Assembly (NCBI RefSeq): GCF_004341515.1
Contig: NZ_SLZF01000002.1
Coordinates: 372,001-436,000, forward strand
DNA length: 64,000 nucleotides
Direction of reading: 5' to 3'
DNA from: Allobosea sp. BK604
Lineage (GTDB): Bacteria > Pseudomonadota > Alphaproteobacteria > Rhizobiales > Beijerinckiaceae
The notes under the pieces were generated by a model, which searched no databases, was not told where the DNA came from, and saw nothing but the letters and a program-made list of their open reading frames with translations. Position numbers and translations under genes: made by a program. Shown piece by piece: positions 51,325 through 60,789 of the stretch; the first letter of the stretch is position 1, and the number at the start of each line of letters is the position of its first letter.

Positions 51325-53696
51325 ACGCCCCGCTCGGCACACTCGACCGCCCCAACTCCTATATCGGCCGTTCCGTCTCGCGCCCGAACGCCAAGCGGCT
51401 GCTCGCCGGACGCGGGCGCTATGTCACCGATCTCGTGCTGCCGCGCATGCTGCACGCCACCTTCCTGCGCAGCCCCTATGCCCATGCGCGTATCGTCTCG
51501 GTCGATCTGGGGGCGGCGCGCGCCATGCCGGGCGTCCGGCTCGTTGCAACCGGAGCGGAGCTGGCGAAGCTCTGCACGCCCTGGACCGGCACGCTCGACC
51601 ATTTCAAGGGTATGAAGTCGGCGCCGCAACTGCCGCTGCCGGTCGAGGAGGTGCTGTGGTCCGGGCAGGCTGTCATCGCCGTGGTGGCGGAGACGCGAGC
51701 GCAAGCGGAGGATGCGGCCGAGGCGATCATCGTCGCGTTCGAGGAACTCCCTCCCGTGGTCGAGATCGACCAGGCCCGCGAACCCGATGCCGATCGGGCC
51801 GCGCTCGCTGTCGCTGACAATCTCTGCTTCCATAGCCGGCTCGATACAGGCAGCATCGACGAGGTCTTCGCCGGCGCCGCCCATATCGTCGAGGAGGAGT
51901 TCCTGTTCGGGCGGCACACCGCCGTGACGCTGGAGCCGCGCGCGATCATCGCCCACTGGGACGCGAGCGAAGGCAAGCTCACCGTCCACCACGCGACGCA
52001 AACTCCCTACCAGTTCCAGGACCTCTATTCCCGGCACTATGGCATCCCCGAGGCCAGCGTGCGGGTGATCGCGCCGGATATCGGCGGCTCCTTCGGCATG
52101 AAACTGCATGTCTATCCCGAGGACATGGCCGTGGTGGGCCTGAGCATGCTGTGCGGCAGGCCGGTCAAATTCGTCGCCGATCGGATCGAATCCTTCGTGT
52201 CCGACATCCACGCCCGCGACCATCGCGTACGAGCTCGCATGGCGCTCGATGGCAAGGGAACGATCCTCGCCGTCGATGTCGACGACGTCACCGCGATCGG
52301 CGCCTTCTCGACCTATCCGCGCACCAGCGCGGTCGAGGGCAATCAGGTGATCCGCCTGATCGGGGCGCCCTATCGCTTCCGCGACTACCGGGCCGAGCTC
52401 TCCGTCGTCTTCCAGAACAAGGTGCAGACCAGCCAGTACCGGGCGGTCGGGCACCCGATCGCCTGCACCGTCACCGAGCGGCTCGTCGATCTGGCGGCGG
52501 CGAAGGCCGGGCTCGACCCCATCGCGATGCGCGAGAAGAACCTGATCGCAGACGACGCCTATCCCTGCGACTCGCCGACCGGCTACAAATTCGAGGCGCT
52601 GTCGCATCAGGCGAGCCTCAAGAAGCTCAAGGCGCTGATGGACTATGACGCCCTGCGCGCCGAGCAGGCGGCGCTGCGCCGGCGCGGCATCCATCGCGGC
52701 ATCGGCATCGCCAGTTTCGTCGAGATCTCCAATCCGAGTCCGGCCTTTTACGGCATCGGCGGCGCGCGCATCTCGGCGCAGGACGGCGCCATCATCACCG
52801 TCACGCCGTCGGGCGAGGTCCGCTGCCTGATCTCCGTGACCGAACAGGGCCAAGGCACCGAGACGATCATCGGACAGGTCGTGGCCGACCAGCTCGGCGT
52901 CCCGCGTGAGCGCGTCCGCGTGATGACCGGCGACACCGAAACGACACCGCATGGCGGCGCGACCTGGGCCTGCCGCGGCGCCGGCATCGGCGGCGAGACG
53001 GCGCTGCAGGCTTCGCGGAAGCTGCGCGGCAACGTGCTCTTGGTTGCCGCGACGATCCTGCAGGCGAAGGCCGACGAGCTCGACATGCGCGAGGGCGTCA
53101 TCGTCGATGCGCCGACAGGCGCCGAGCGCATCAGCCTCGCCGAGGTCGCCCGCATCGCCTATTTCCGCTCGGACACGCTGCCGCCCGGCGTCAGCGCGCA
53201 GCTCTCGGTCGCGCATCACTACGCGCCGCAGGGCTATCCCTTCGCCTTCACCAATGGCGTCCAGGGCTGCCATGTCGAGCTCGATACCCAGACCGGCTTT
53301 GTCAGGATCCTGAAGCATTGGGTGGTCGAGGATTGCGGCCGCATCATCAACCCGCTGCTGGTCGACGAGCAGGTGCGTGGCGGCGTGGTGCAGGGGCTGG
53401 GCGCGGCCTTCTTCGAGGAATGCCGCTACGACGAGAACGGCCAGCTGACCAACGGCTCGCTCGCCGATTACCTCGTGCCGATGGCCTGCGAGATGCCCGA
53501 CATCGTCGTCGGCCATATCGAGACGCCGACCGCCGATACCGAACTCGGAGCCAAGGGCTGCGGCGAGGCCGGCACTGCCGCAGCCTCCGCTGCCGCGCTC
53601 AATGCCGTCAATGACGCGATGAGCCCGTTCGGGGCGAGCATCGCGCAGATCCCAATGACGCCCGCGCGCCTGCTCAGGGCGCTCGGGGCGATATGA
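51321..53696 (+). CDS. Molybdenum hydroxylase large (Mo-cofactor) subunit, CoxL/XdhA-like
   Basis: A 791-residue catalytic subunit. Molybdopterin-contact segments include PDIGGSFGMKLHVYPE and TGDTETTPHGGATWACRG. The catalytic Glu lies in KGCGEAGTAAASAA. The active-site loop near residue 370 reads TSQYRAVGHPIACTVTE, which lacks the CO dehydrogenase motif AYxCSFR. It is therefore a hydroxylase of the aldehyde oxidase, xanthine or N-heterocycle type rather than a CO dehydrogenase. The substrate is unknown, but the adjoining importer presumably brings it in. Confidence 0.92.
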   Translation: MNAPLGTLDRPNSYIGRSVSRPNAKRLLAGRGRYVTDLVLPRMLHATFLRSPYAHARIVSVDLGAARAMPGVRLVATGAELAKLCTPWTGTLDHFKGMKSAPQLPLPVEEVLWSGQAVIAVVAETRAQAEDAAEAIIVAFEELPPVVEIDQAREPDADRAALAVADNLCFHSRLDTGSIDEVFAGAAHIVEEEFLFGRHTAVTLEPRAIIAHWDASEGKLTVHHATQTPYQFQDLYSRHYGIPEASVRVIAPDIGGSFGMKLHVYPEDMAVVGLSMLCGRPVKFVADRIESFVSDIHARDHRVRARMALDGKGTILAVDVDDVTAIGAFSTYPRTSAVEGNQVIRLIGAPYRFRDYRAELSVVFQNKVQTSQYRAVGHPIACTVTERLVDLAAAKAGLDPIAMREKNLIADDAYPCDSPTGYKFEALSHQASLKKLKALMDYDALRAEQAALRRRGIHRGIGIASFVEISNPSPAFYGIGGARISAQDGAIITVTPSGEVRCLISVTEQGQGTETIIGQVVADQLGVPRERVRVMTGDTETTPHGGATWACRGAGIGGETALQASRKLRGNVLLVAATILQAKADELDMREGVIVDAPTGAERISLAEVARIAYFRSDTLPPGVSAQLSVAHHYAPQGYPFAFTNGVQGCHVELDTQTGFVRILKHWVVEDCGRIINPLLVDEQVRGGVVQGLGAAFFEECRYDENGQLTNGSLADYLVPMACEMPDIVVGHIETPTADTELGAKGCGEAGTAAASAAALNAVNDAMSPFGASIAQIPMTPARLLRALGAI

Positions 53697-53735
53697 CGAC
53701 CGAACCAACGACAAGAACGACATCCGGAGGAGACC

Positions 53736-54974
53736 ATGACAAGCCAGGGCAGCCATTCCATCACCCGCCGCGGCGCGCTGGCGGGCCTCACGGCCGGCAC
53801 GGCGGCGCTCGCAATGCCGGCTCTCGTCCGCGCGCAGGGCGAAACGATCCGCATCGGCTTTCCGACCCCGCTGACCGGCCCCTTCGCCGCCGAGGCCAAA
53901 GACCAGGTCAAGAGCGCCGAGCTCGCGGTGAAGCTCGTCAACGACAAGGGCGGCATTGCCGGGCGCAAGGTCGAGCTGCTGGTGCGCGACGACAAGCTCA
54001 ATGCCGGCGAGGCCGCGACGCGTACGCTCGAGCTGATCGAGAAGGACAAGGTGCATGCGATCGTCGGTGCGCTGTCGAGCGCAGTGCAGCTGGCGGTCAA
54101 CGAGGTCACGCGCGCCCGCAGCGTCATCTATGTCTCGATCAGCCAGTCGGACACGATCAACGAGGTCAAGGATTTCAGCCGCTTCACCTTCCATGAGGCG
54201 CTGAACCCGCACATGACCACGGCCGCGGTCGCCAAGCATACGTTCAAGCAGGGATCGAAGGTCGCCTATCTCGTCGCCGATTATGCCTATGGCCATGAGA
54301 TGCTGCGCGGCTTCAAGCGGGCGCAAGCTGCGCTCGGCGCGACGAGTGTCGGCGAGATCCTGCATCCGTTCGGCGCGGCCGATTACTCGACCTTCATGCC
54401 GCGGCTGCGCTCGATGCGCCCCGACATCCTGTGCATCTGCAATTTCGGCCGCGACCAGGCCAATGCGATCAAGCAGGCGGTCGATTTCGGCATGAACCGC
54501 CAGTCGAAGATCGTCGTGCCGGTGCTGCTGCACAACCAGCGCCTCGCGATCGGGCCGGAAGCCTTCGAGGGCGTGATCGGCGGCGCCAACTATTATTGGG
54601 GCCTGGAGGAGACGATTCCCTCGGCCAAGGCCTTCAACGACGCCTTCAAGGCGGCCAATAGCGGCGCCTATCCGACCGATTACGGCGCCTATGGCTTCAC
54701 CGGCGTCTATTCGCTGCTGCTCGCCATGGAGAAGGCGGGCGGGACCGACACCGACAAGGTGATCGCGGCGCTGGAGGCGCTGAAATACGACGCCGCCAAG
54801 GGTCCGCAGCACTACCGGAAATGCGACCATCAGTCGGTGCAGTCGGTGCTGGTGCTGGAATCGAAGAAGAAGGCCGAGATGAAGAACGAGGCCGACCTCT
54901 TCAAGGTGCTGGCCAGCGAGCCCGCCTCGGAGGAGATCCTGCGCAGTTGCTCCGAGCTCGGCTTCCCGGCCTGA
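53736..54974 (+). CDS. Branched-chain-type ABC transporter substrate-binding protein (LivK-like)
   Basis: A 412-residue periplasmic protein with a Tat signal (ITRRGALAGL, cleavage after VRAQ near 33). The mature part is a family-4 periplasmic binding fold: IRIGFPTPLTGPFAAEAKDQ, NDKGGIAGRKVELLVRDD. These proteins bind amino acids but also aromatic acids, amides and urea. Here the neighbouring Mo hydroxylase suggests an aromatic or N-heterocyclic ligand. The start has GGAGGAG 5 bases upstream. Confidence 0.92.
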   Translation: MTSQGSHSITRRGALAGLTAGTAALAMPALVRAQGETIRIGFPTPLTGPFAAEAKDQVKSAELAVKLVNDKGGIAGRKVELLVRDDKLNAGEAATRTLELIEKDKVHAIVGALSSAVQLAVNEVTRARSVIYVSISQSDTINEVKDFSRFTFHEALNPHMTTAAVAKHTFKQGSKVAYLVADYAYGHEMLRGFKRAQAALGATSVGEILHPFGAADYSTFMPRLRSMRPDILCICNFGRDQANAIKQAVDFGMNRQSKIVVPVLLHNQRLAIGPEAFEGVIGGANYYWGLEETIPSAKAFNDAFKAANSGAYPTDYGAYGFTGVYSLLLAMEKAGGTDTDKVIAALEALKYDAAKGPQHYRKCDHQSVQSVLVLESKKKAEMKNEADLFKVLASEPASEEILRSCSELGFPA

Positions 54975-55008
54975 CCGACATCGCAACCCGAGTCATGGAG
55001 GCTCCGTG

Positions 55009-55881
55009 ATGGATGCCGAACTCATCGCGATGCAGCTCTTTTCGGGCGTCGCGCTCGGCGCGATCCTGATCATGGTCGCGCTCGGCCTGTCGATCATCTT
55101 CGGCATGCTCGGCGTGGTGAACTTCGCCCATGGTGCCCTGTTCATGGTCGGGGCCTATGCCGGTCTCTGGGTCGCCTCGCTTACCGGCAGCTTCTGGTGG
55201 GGGCTGCTCATCGCGCCTCTCGCCATCGGCGCCTTCGGCATGCTGATCGAGCGCGTCCTGATCCGGCCGCTCTACAAGCGCTCGGTCGACGATCCGCTGC
55301 TCCTGACCTTCGGGCTCGGCTATGTGCTCGTGGAAGCTGTGCGGATCGTCTTCGGCAGCGACGGCATCCCGTTCTCGACGCCGCCGGAGCTGGCCGGTGT
55401 CGCCGATCTCGGCATCGGCTTCTTCCCGATATACCGGCTCTTCGTCGTCGGCGTCGTCGCCATCATCTTGCTGCTGCTCTGGCTCGGGCTGGAGAAGACC
55501 AAGTTCGGCCTGATCGTCAGGGCGGGCGCCAAGGACCCGCAGATCATGCGCGTCCTCGGTATCGACATCGCCAAGGTCTGGCTGCTCGTCTTCGGCCTCG
55601 GCATCGGACTGACCGCACTCGGCGGCGTGCTCGCCGCGCCGATGCGCAACGTCAACCCCGAAATGGGCTCGCTCGTGCTGGCGGAAGCCTTCGTCGTCAC
55701 CGTGATCGGCGGCATGGGCTCGCTGGTCGGCGCGGTCGTGGCCGGGCTGCTGGTCGGCGTCGCGATCAGCATGACCGCGCTGTTCGCGCCGGAAATGGCG
55801 ACGATCGTGATGTTCGCGCTAATGGCGCTCGTGCTGCTGGTCAGGCCCCAGGGCCTGTTCGGCAAGCCCGGGCGGGCGTGA
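55009..55881 (+). CDS. Branched-chain-type ABC transporter permease (LivH-like)
   Basis: A 290-residue inner-membrane permease of the LivH type with about eight helices: LSIIFGMLGVVNFAHGALFM, then GLTALGGVLAAPMRNVNP and VIGGMGSLVGAVVAGLLVG. The ATG at 55009 follows GGAGG by 7 bases; a GTG one codon earlier is possible. Confidence 0.93.
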   Translation: MDAELIAMQLFSGVALGAILIMVALGLSIIFGMLGVVNFAHGALFMVGAYAGLWVASLTGSFWWGLLIAPLAIGAFGMLIERVLIRPLYKRSVDDPLLLTFGLGYVLVEAVRIVFGSDGIPFSTPPELAGVADLGIGFFPIYRLFVVGVVAIILLLLWLGLEKTKFGLIVRAGAKDPQIMRVLGIDIAKVWLLVFGLGIGLTALGGVLAAPMRNVNPEMGSLVLAEAFVVTVIGGMGSLVGAVVAGLLVGVAISMTALFAPEMATIVMFALMALVLLVRPQGLFGKPGRA

Positions 55882-55891
55882 GGAGACCAGG

Positions 55892-56890
55892 ATGAGCGCC
55901 TCGACCTCCTCCATCGCCGCCGGCATGCCCGGCCAAGCCGGGCAGCGCGGCTGGCGCGCACGGCTCGTCGCCTGGCGCGTGCCGCTCTCGATCCTGGCGC
56001 TGTGCCTTCTGCCCTGGCTGCTGCCGTCCAAGGCGCTCGCTGTCAACGTGCTGGTCTATGGGCTGGTCGCCGTCGGCTACAATCTGCTCTTCGGCTATAC
56101 CGGGCTGCTCTCCTTCGGCCATGCCGCCTTCTTCGGGGCCGGCGCCTATGCCACCGGCATCGCCATCGGCCAGTTCGGCGTGCCCTGGTTCGCGGCGGTC
56201 CTGCTCGGCATAGCTGTCGGCGGTGCGCTCGCCTTCGTCATCGGCCTGCTCTCGATCCGCACGCGTGGCATCTATTTCTCGATGGTGACGCTCGCGCTGT
56301 CGCAGCTCGTCTACTACACCGCTCTGCAGGCCTCGTCCTGGACCGGCGGCGAGAACGGCCTGCGCGGCTTCACCGTGGCGAAGCTCGACATTTTCGGCTG
56401 GTCGATCGACTTCCTCGATCCGGTGAAGAAATACTATGTGCTGATGGTCTTCGCCGCCGCGGCGCTCTGGCTGGTCTCGCGCATCCTGAACTCGCCCTTC
56501 GGCGCAGTGATCGAGGCGATCCGCGAGAACGAGACGCGGGCTCGCGCCTGCGGCTACGATGTCGAGCGCAGCAAGCTGATCTCGTTCACGCTATCGGGGC
56601 TGATCTGCGCGCTGGCGGGCACGCTCTCGGCGCTGCACCTCGCCATCGTCCCGCTCGACATCCTGCACTACCAGACCTCGGGCATGATCGTGATGATGAC
56701 GCTGCTCGGCGGGGCCGGCAGCTTCTTCGGCCCGTTCGTCGGCGCGCTCGCCTTCCTGCTGATGGAGGATGTGGTCTCGCTCTGGACCTCGCACTGGCAG
56801 ATCGTCGTCGGCACGGTTTTCATCCTGTTCGTGCTGTTCCTGCCCAAGGGCGTCTGGGGAACGCTGCTCGCCTGGAGGGCCGGGCGATGA
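55892..56890 (+). CDS. Branched-chain-type ABC transporter permease (LivM-like)
   Basis: A 332-residue inner-membrane permease with the LivM-typical YNLLFGYTGLLSFGHAAFFG, GIYFSMVTLALSQLVYY and LLGGAGSFFGPFVGA. The start has AGGAG upstream, and the stop overlaps the LivG-like gene start (ATGA). Confidence 0.93.
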   Translation: MSASTSSIAAGMPGQAGQRGWRARLVAWRVPLSILALCLLPWLLPSKALAVNVLVYGLVAVGYNLLFGYTGLLSFGHAAFFGAGAYATGIAIGQFGVPWFAAVLLGIAVGGALAFVIGLLSIRTRGIYFSMVTLALSQLVYYTALQASSWTGGENGLRGFTVAKLDIFGWSIDFLDPVKKYYVLMVFAAAALWLVSRILNSPFGAVIEAIRENETRARACGYDVERSKLISFTLSGLICALAGTLSALHLAIVPLDILHYQTSGMIVMMTLLGGAGSFFGPFVGALAFLLMEDVVSLWTSHWQIVVGTVFILFVLFLPKGVWGTLLAWRAGR

Positions 56891-57642
56891 AGGCTCCCCT
56901 GCTCTCGGTCGATAATATCGGCCGGCGCTTCGGTGCCTTCGTCGCGCTCGAGGGCATCACTGCTTCGTTCGAGCCGAACAAGGTGACGGCGATCATCGGG
57001 CCGAACGGCGCCGGCAAGAGCACTTTCTTCAACCTGCTTTCCGGCGTGCTGGCGCCGTCGGCCGGCGCGATCCGCTTCAAGGGGCGCGACATCACCGGCA
57101 CGCCGCAGCACCGCTTCGCCCATCTCGGCATTGCCCGCTCCTATCAGATCACGAACATCTTCCCGGAGCTCTCCGTCCACGAGAATGTCCGTGTCGCGGC
57201 GCAGGCCTTCCGCTCGCGCTACGACATCTGGCGCGACCGCACGGGGATGACCGAGCTCGACGACAAGGCCGATGCCGCACTGGCCGCGGTGGGACTGACG
57301 GGGAAGCGCGGCGAGACGGCGAAATTCCTCGCCCATGGCCAGCAGCGCGCGCTGGAGATCGCGATCGCGCTCGTCGCCGCTCCCGAACTTCTCCTGCTCG
57401 ACGAGCCGACAGCCGGCATGGGGCCGGAGGAGACCAAGGAGATGGTCGCGCTGCTCGAGCGGCTCGCGGCCGAGCGCACCATCCTCCTGGTCGAGCACAA
57501 GATGAAGATGATCCTCGGCCTCAGCGACCGCATCCTCGTGCTGCATCACGGCCGCCTGATCGCCGATGGCAGCCCGCAGCATATCCAGGCGGACCCGGAG
57601 GTCCGCCGCGTCTATCTGGGACAGAGCGATGGCTATGCTTGA
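56887..57642 (+). CDS. Branched-chain-type ABC transporter ATPase (LivG-like)
   Basis: A 251-residue ATPase with Walker A GPNGAGKST, Walker B LLLLDEPTAGM and H-loop EHKMKMI. The ABC signature reads LAHGQQRALEIA, differing from the common LSYGQQR of LivG at two positions but within family variation. It overlaps the LivF-like gene by 14 bases. Confidence 0.93.
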   Translation: MKAPLLSVDNIGRRFGAFVALEGITASFEPNKVTAIIGPNGAGKSTFFNLLSGVLAPSAGAIRFKGRDITGTPQHRFAHLGIARSYQITNIFPELSVHENVRVAAQAFRSRYDIWRDRTGMTELDDKADAALAAVGLTGKRGETAKFLAHGQQRALEIAIALVAAPELLLLDEPTAGMGPEETKEMVALLERLAAERTILLVEHKMKMILGLSDRILVLHHGRLIADGSPQHIQADPEVRRVYLGQSDGYA

Positions 57643-58339
57643 GATCGAGGGGCTGAACGCCTGGTATGGCGCGAGCCATGTCCTGCACGGCATCTCGCTG
57701 ACGGTGGAGCCGGGCGAGATCGTCGCGCTGGTCGGCCGCAACGGCGCCGGCAAGACCACGACGATCCGCTCCGTCATGGGGTTGATGCCGAAGGCGACCG
57801 GCTCGGTGCGCTTCGCCGGAACCGACCTGCTGCCGCTGCCGGCGCATGCCCGCTTCAGGCTCGGCCTCGCCTATGTCCCGGAGGAACGGCGGATCGTGCC
57901 CGGGCTTTCAGTCCGCGAGAACCTGCAGCTCGGCCTCGTCGCGACCGACGGCTCGATCGATGAAAAGCGAGCCATCGACGAGATCGCCGAGAGCTTTCCG
58001 CGCCTCAAGGAGCGGCTCGACCAGCAGGGCGTCACCATGTCGGGTGGCGAGCAGCAGATGCTCGCGATCGCGCGCGCCATGATCGCCAAGCCGAGGATGA
58101 TCCTGCTCGACGAGCCCTCCGAGGGCATTATGCCCGTCCTCGTCGAGGAAATGGGGGCGCTGTTCCGCCGTCTGCGCGACCAGGGCGTGACGCTGCTTCT
58201 GGTCGAGCAGAATGTCGAATGGGCGCTGAAGCTCGCCGACCGCGCCGTGATCATCGACCAGGGCGAGGTCGTTCATCGCAGCACGGCTGCCGCGCTGCTC
58301 GCCGACAAGGCCATCCAGGAACGCTACTGCGCCGTCTGA
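57629..58339 (+). CDS. Branched-chain-type ABC transporter ATPase (LivF-like)
   Basis: A 236-residue ATPase with Walker A GRNGAGKTTT, signature MSGGEQQMLAIARAM and Walker B ILLDEPSEGI. The ATG at 57629 (MAMLEIEGLNAWYG) was chosen from the family N-terminus; another ATG lies two codons later. It completes a full five-component importer with the binding protein, LivH, LivM and LivG types. Confidence 0.92.
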   Translation: MAMLEIEGLNAWYGASHVLHGISLTVEPGEIVALVGRNGAGKTTTIRSVMGLMPKATGSVRFAGTDLLPLPAHARFRLGLAYVPEERRIVPGLSVRENLQLGLVATDGSIDEKRAIDEIAESFPRLKERLDQQGVTMSGGEQQMLAIARAMIAKPRMILLDEPSEGIMPVLVEEMGALFRRLRDQGVTLLLVEQNVEWALKLADRAVIIDQGEVVHRSTAAALLADKAIQERYCAV

Positions 58340-58359
58340 GCGGCGCCCGGGAGAAAGCC

Positions 58360-58800
58360 ATGGACATCACCGGCGAACACCGCATCGCGGCTCCGCGCGA
58401 GCAGGTCTGGGCCGCGCTCTTCGATCCGGAGACGCTGAAAGCCTGCATCCCCGGCTGCAAGGAGCTGGAGCAGAGCTCGCCGACGAGCTTCGCCGCCAAG
58501 GTCCAGCTCAAGGTCGGCCCGGTCTCTGCGACCTTCGCGGGCACTGTCGAGCTGCAGGATATCGACGCGCCGAATGGCTGCCGCATTACCGGCCAAGGCA
58601 ATGGCGGCATTGCCGGCTTCGCCAAAGGCGGCTCCGAAGTGAGGCTCGTCGCCGACGGCGACGAGACGGTGCTGAGCTATGACGCCAAGGCGGAGATCGG
58701 CGGCAAGCTCGCGGCACTGGGCAGCCGCCTGGTGCAGGCGACGTCGCGCAAGCTCGCCGACCAATTCTTCTCCGCCTTCACCGAGCGGCTCAAGGCATAG
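58360..58800 (+). CDS. CoxG-like SRPBCC-family protein
   Basis: A 146-residue protein of the CoxG/carbon monoxide dehydrogenase subunit G family (SRPBCC fold): MDITGEHRIAAPREQVW, LKACIPGCKELEQ, and LGSRLVQATSRKLADQFF. CoxG proteins accompany molybdenum hydroxylases and in CO oxidisers help anchor the enzyme to the membrane. It ends the operon that begins with the FAD subunit. The start follows a GGGAG site. Confidence 0.88.
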   Translation: MDITGEHRIAAPREQVWAALFDPETLKACIPGCKELEQSSPTSFAAKVQLKVGPVSATFAGTVELQDIDAPNGCRITGQGNGGIAGFAKGGSEVRLVADGDETVLSYDAKAEIGGKLAALGSRLVQATSRKLADQFFSAFTERLKA

Positions 58801-58821
58801 CGGCCGCGGGATACGCGACGA

Positions 58822-59160
58822 TCAGACGAAATCGGCCCGCATCGGCGTGAAGACGTCGACCAGCGTGCCGGCTTCGACCGCGACCGCGCCATGCACCGCA
58901 TCCGGCGGCACGAGGAAGCTGTCGCCCGCATTCAGACGCTGGGTGCGGCCGCTGATGGTGATGTCGAAGACGCCGCTCTCGACCAGCGAGCACTGGATAT
59001 GCGGGTGGCTGTGCGGCGTGCCGATGGCGCCCGCCTCGAAGCGCACGCGCACCATCATGACCTCGTCGCGATAGGTCAGGATCTTGCGCACCACGCCCTC
59101 GCCCGCCGGCTCCCAGGGCAGCGCGGCATCGCTCGCGAAGGGCTCGTCCTTGTGGCTCAT
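58822..59160 (-). CDS. kdgF: Cupin, KdgF-like (unsaturated uronate linearisation)
   Basis: A single-domain cupin of 112 residues. The metal-binding motifs are HSHPHIQCSLVESGVF (His, His, Gln) and FLVPPDAVHG (His), the KdgF pattern. KdgF speeds the opening of 4,5-unsaturated uronate to 5-keto-4-deoxyuronate, the KduI substrate. It lies directly downstream of kduD on the same strand. The ATG at 59160 has GGAG 6 bases upstream; an ATG one codon earlier is possible. Cupins are hard to assign, so context carries much of this call. Confidence 0.8.
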   Translation of the reverse strand: MSHKDEPFASDAALPWEPAGEGVVRKILTYRDEVMMVRVRFEAGAIGTPHSHPHIQCSLVESGVFDITISGRTQRLNAGDSFLVPPDAVHGAVAVEAGTLVDVFTPMRADFV

Positions 59161-59169
59161 CATGATCTC

Positions 59170-59940
59170 CTATCTTGCGAGCCAGCCGCCATCGACCGGC
59201 AGAACGACGCCATGGATATAGGCCGCAGCGTCCGAGGCGAGGAAAACGGCCGCGCCACCGAGCTCTTCCGGCTTGCCCCAATGGCCGGCCGGGATGCGCG
59301 ACAGGATCGCGGCGTTGCGCTCCGGGTCGGCCCGCAGCGCCTCGGTGTTGTTGGTGACGAAATAGCCCGGCGCGATGGCGTTGACGTTGATGAGCTTGCC
59401 GGCCCATTCGCAGGCGAGCAGCCGGGTCAGCCCGGCAAGCCCGCTCTTGGAGGCCGTGTATGAGGGTATGCGGATGCCGCCCTGGAAGGAGAGCAGCGAG
59501 GCGATGTTGATGACCTTGCCGCCCTTGCCATCGGCCAGCATGGTCCTTGCCACGGCCTGGGTCAGGAAGAAGGTCGATTTCAGGTTGACGTCCATCACCG
59601 CGTCCCAATCGGCCTCGGTGAAGTCGATCGCATCGGCACGGCGGATGATGCCGGCATTGTTGACGAGGATGTCGAGCCGCGAGCCATCGGCCTTCGCCGC
59701 CGCTTCGGCCTCCCGAACGATGCGGGCGATCGGCTCCAGCGTCGACAGATCGGCCGCGACCTCGTGGAAGGGCCGGCCGCTCGGGGCGACCAGCGCGCGG
59801 GTCTCATCCATGGAAGAGCGGCCGACCGCGACGATCCCCGCCCCGGCCTGCGCCAGCGCGACCGCGATCGCCTGGCCGAGACCGGTATTGGCCCCGGTGA
59901 CGATGGCGGTGCGGCCCGTGAGGTCGAAGCCGGCCGGCAT
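59170..59940 (-). CDS. kduD: 2-dehydro-3-deoxy-D-gluconate 5-dehydrogenase
   Basis: A 256-residue short-chain dehydrogenase. The cofactor motif is VTGANTGLGQ, the structural NNAG is in LVNNAGIIRR, and the catalytic Tyr/Lys are in YTASKSG. The sequence NAIAPGYFVTNNTEALR is typical of KduD. It reduces 2,5-diketo-3-deoxygluconate to KDG. It shares one base with kduI upstream, so the two are coupled. Confidence 0.92.
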   Translation of the reverse strand: MPAGFDLTGRTAIVTGANTGLGQAIAVALAQAGAGIVAVGRSSMDETRALVAPSGRPFHEVAADLSTLEPIARIVREAEAAAKADGSRLDILVNNAGIIRRADAIDFTEADWDAVMDVNLKSTFFLTQAVARTMLADGKGGKVINIASLLSFQGGIRIPSYTASKSGLAGLTRLLACEWAGKLINVNAIAPGYFVTNNTEALRADPERNAAILSRIPAGHWGKPEELGGAAVFLASDAAAYIHGVVLPVDGGWLAR

Positions 59941-60776
59941 CAGCGCAGCTCCGTCGTCGGTACGGGATCCATGTCGGTGTAGTCCATGTTGTCGCCGCCC
60001 ATCGCCCAGATGAAGCTGTAGGAGCGGGTGCCGACGCCGGAATGGATCGACCAGCCCGGCGACAGGATGGCCTGCTCGTTGGCGACGACGAGGTGGCGGG
60101 TCTCCTGCGGCTCGCCCATCAGGTGGAAGACGCGGGCGTCCTCGGCGAGATCGAAATAGAGATAGACCTCGCAGCGCCGGTCATGGACGTGGGACGGCAT
60201 CGTGTTCCAGTTGCTGCCCTCCTCGAGCTGCGTCAGGCCGAGCACGAGCTGGCAGGAGTCGCAGACGCCGGGGATGATGTACTGGCGGATGACGCGCTTG
60301 TTGGCGGTCGCCTGCTCGCCGAGCGCGATCGCCTTGGCGTCGGAGGCGGTGATCCGCTTGGTCGGATAAGTCTGATGCGCCGGGGTGGAGATCAGGTAGA
60401 ACTTGGCCGGGTTGGCGGCATCGTCGCTGGAGAATTCGACCTCGCCGGCGCCCTTGCCGACATAGAGCGCGTCGCGATGGCCGAGCGCATGCGCCTCGCC
60501 GCCGACCGTGACGCGGCCGGGGCCGCCTACATTGACGATGCCGAGCTCGCGGCGCGCCAGGAAGGCGTCGGTGCCGACCGCCTTCGGCGTCGGGAGCGTC
60601 AAACTCTTGGCCGCCGGCATGGCGCCGCCGACGATGACGCGGTCGACATGGCTATAGGTCAGCGGGATCTCGCCGGAGACGAAGAGCTTCTCGATGAGAA
60701 AGTGCCGGCGCAGCTCGGCGGTGTCGTAATGGCGGGCGGCCTCGGGATGGCTGGCCTGGCGGATGTCGATGGTCAT
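59940..60776 (-). CDS. kduI: 5-dehydro-4-deoxy-D-glucuronate isomerase
   Basis: A 278-residue double-cupin isomerase, the exact length of the E. coli protein. The zinc site is visible as SHVHDRRCEVYLYFDL (His, His, Glu) and SIHSGVGTRSYSFIWAMGG (His). It isomerises 5-keto-4-deoxyuronate to 2,5-diketo-3-deoxygluconate, the KduD substrate. The ATG at 60776 was preferred to a TTG three codons earlier. It lies 13 bases downstream of the TRAP large permease gene. Confidence 0.95.
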   Translation of the reverse strand: MTIDIRQASHPEAARHYDTAELRRHFLIEKLFVSGEIPLTYSHVDRVIVGGAMPAAKSLTLPTPKAVGTDAFLARRELGIVNVGGPGRVTVGGEAHALGHRDALYVGKGAGEVEFSSDDAANPAKFYLISTPAHQTYPTKRITASDAKAIALGEQATANKRVIRQYIIPGVCDSCQLVLGLTQLEEGSNWNTMPSHVHDRRCEVYLYFDLAEDARVFHLMGEPQETRHLVVANEQAILSPGWSIHSGVGTRSYSFIWAMGGDNMDYTDMDPVPTTELR

Positions 60777-60789
60777 CGCTTGCAATCCT

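Noticed and set aside
51321-53696. Carbon monoxide dehydrogenase large subunit as the identity of the Mo subunit.
   Set aside because: The active-site loop lacks the AYxCSFR motif of form I CO dehydrogenase; CoxG alone does not prove CO oxidation.
51325-54986. A 1,250-codon minus-strand frame over the Mo-hydroxylase and LivK-like genes.
   Set aside because: Antisense to genes with unmistakable motifs; typical GC-driven open frame.
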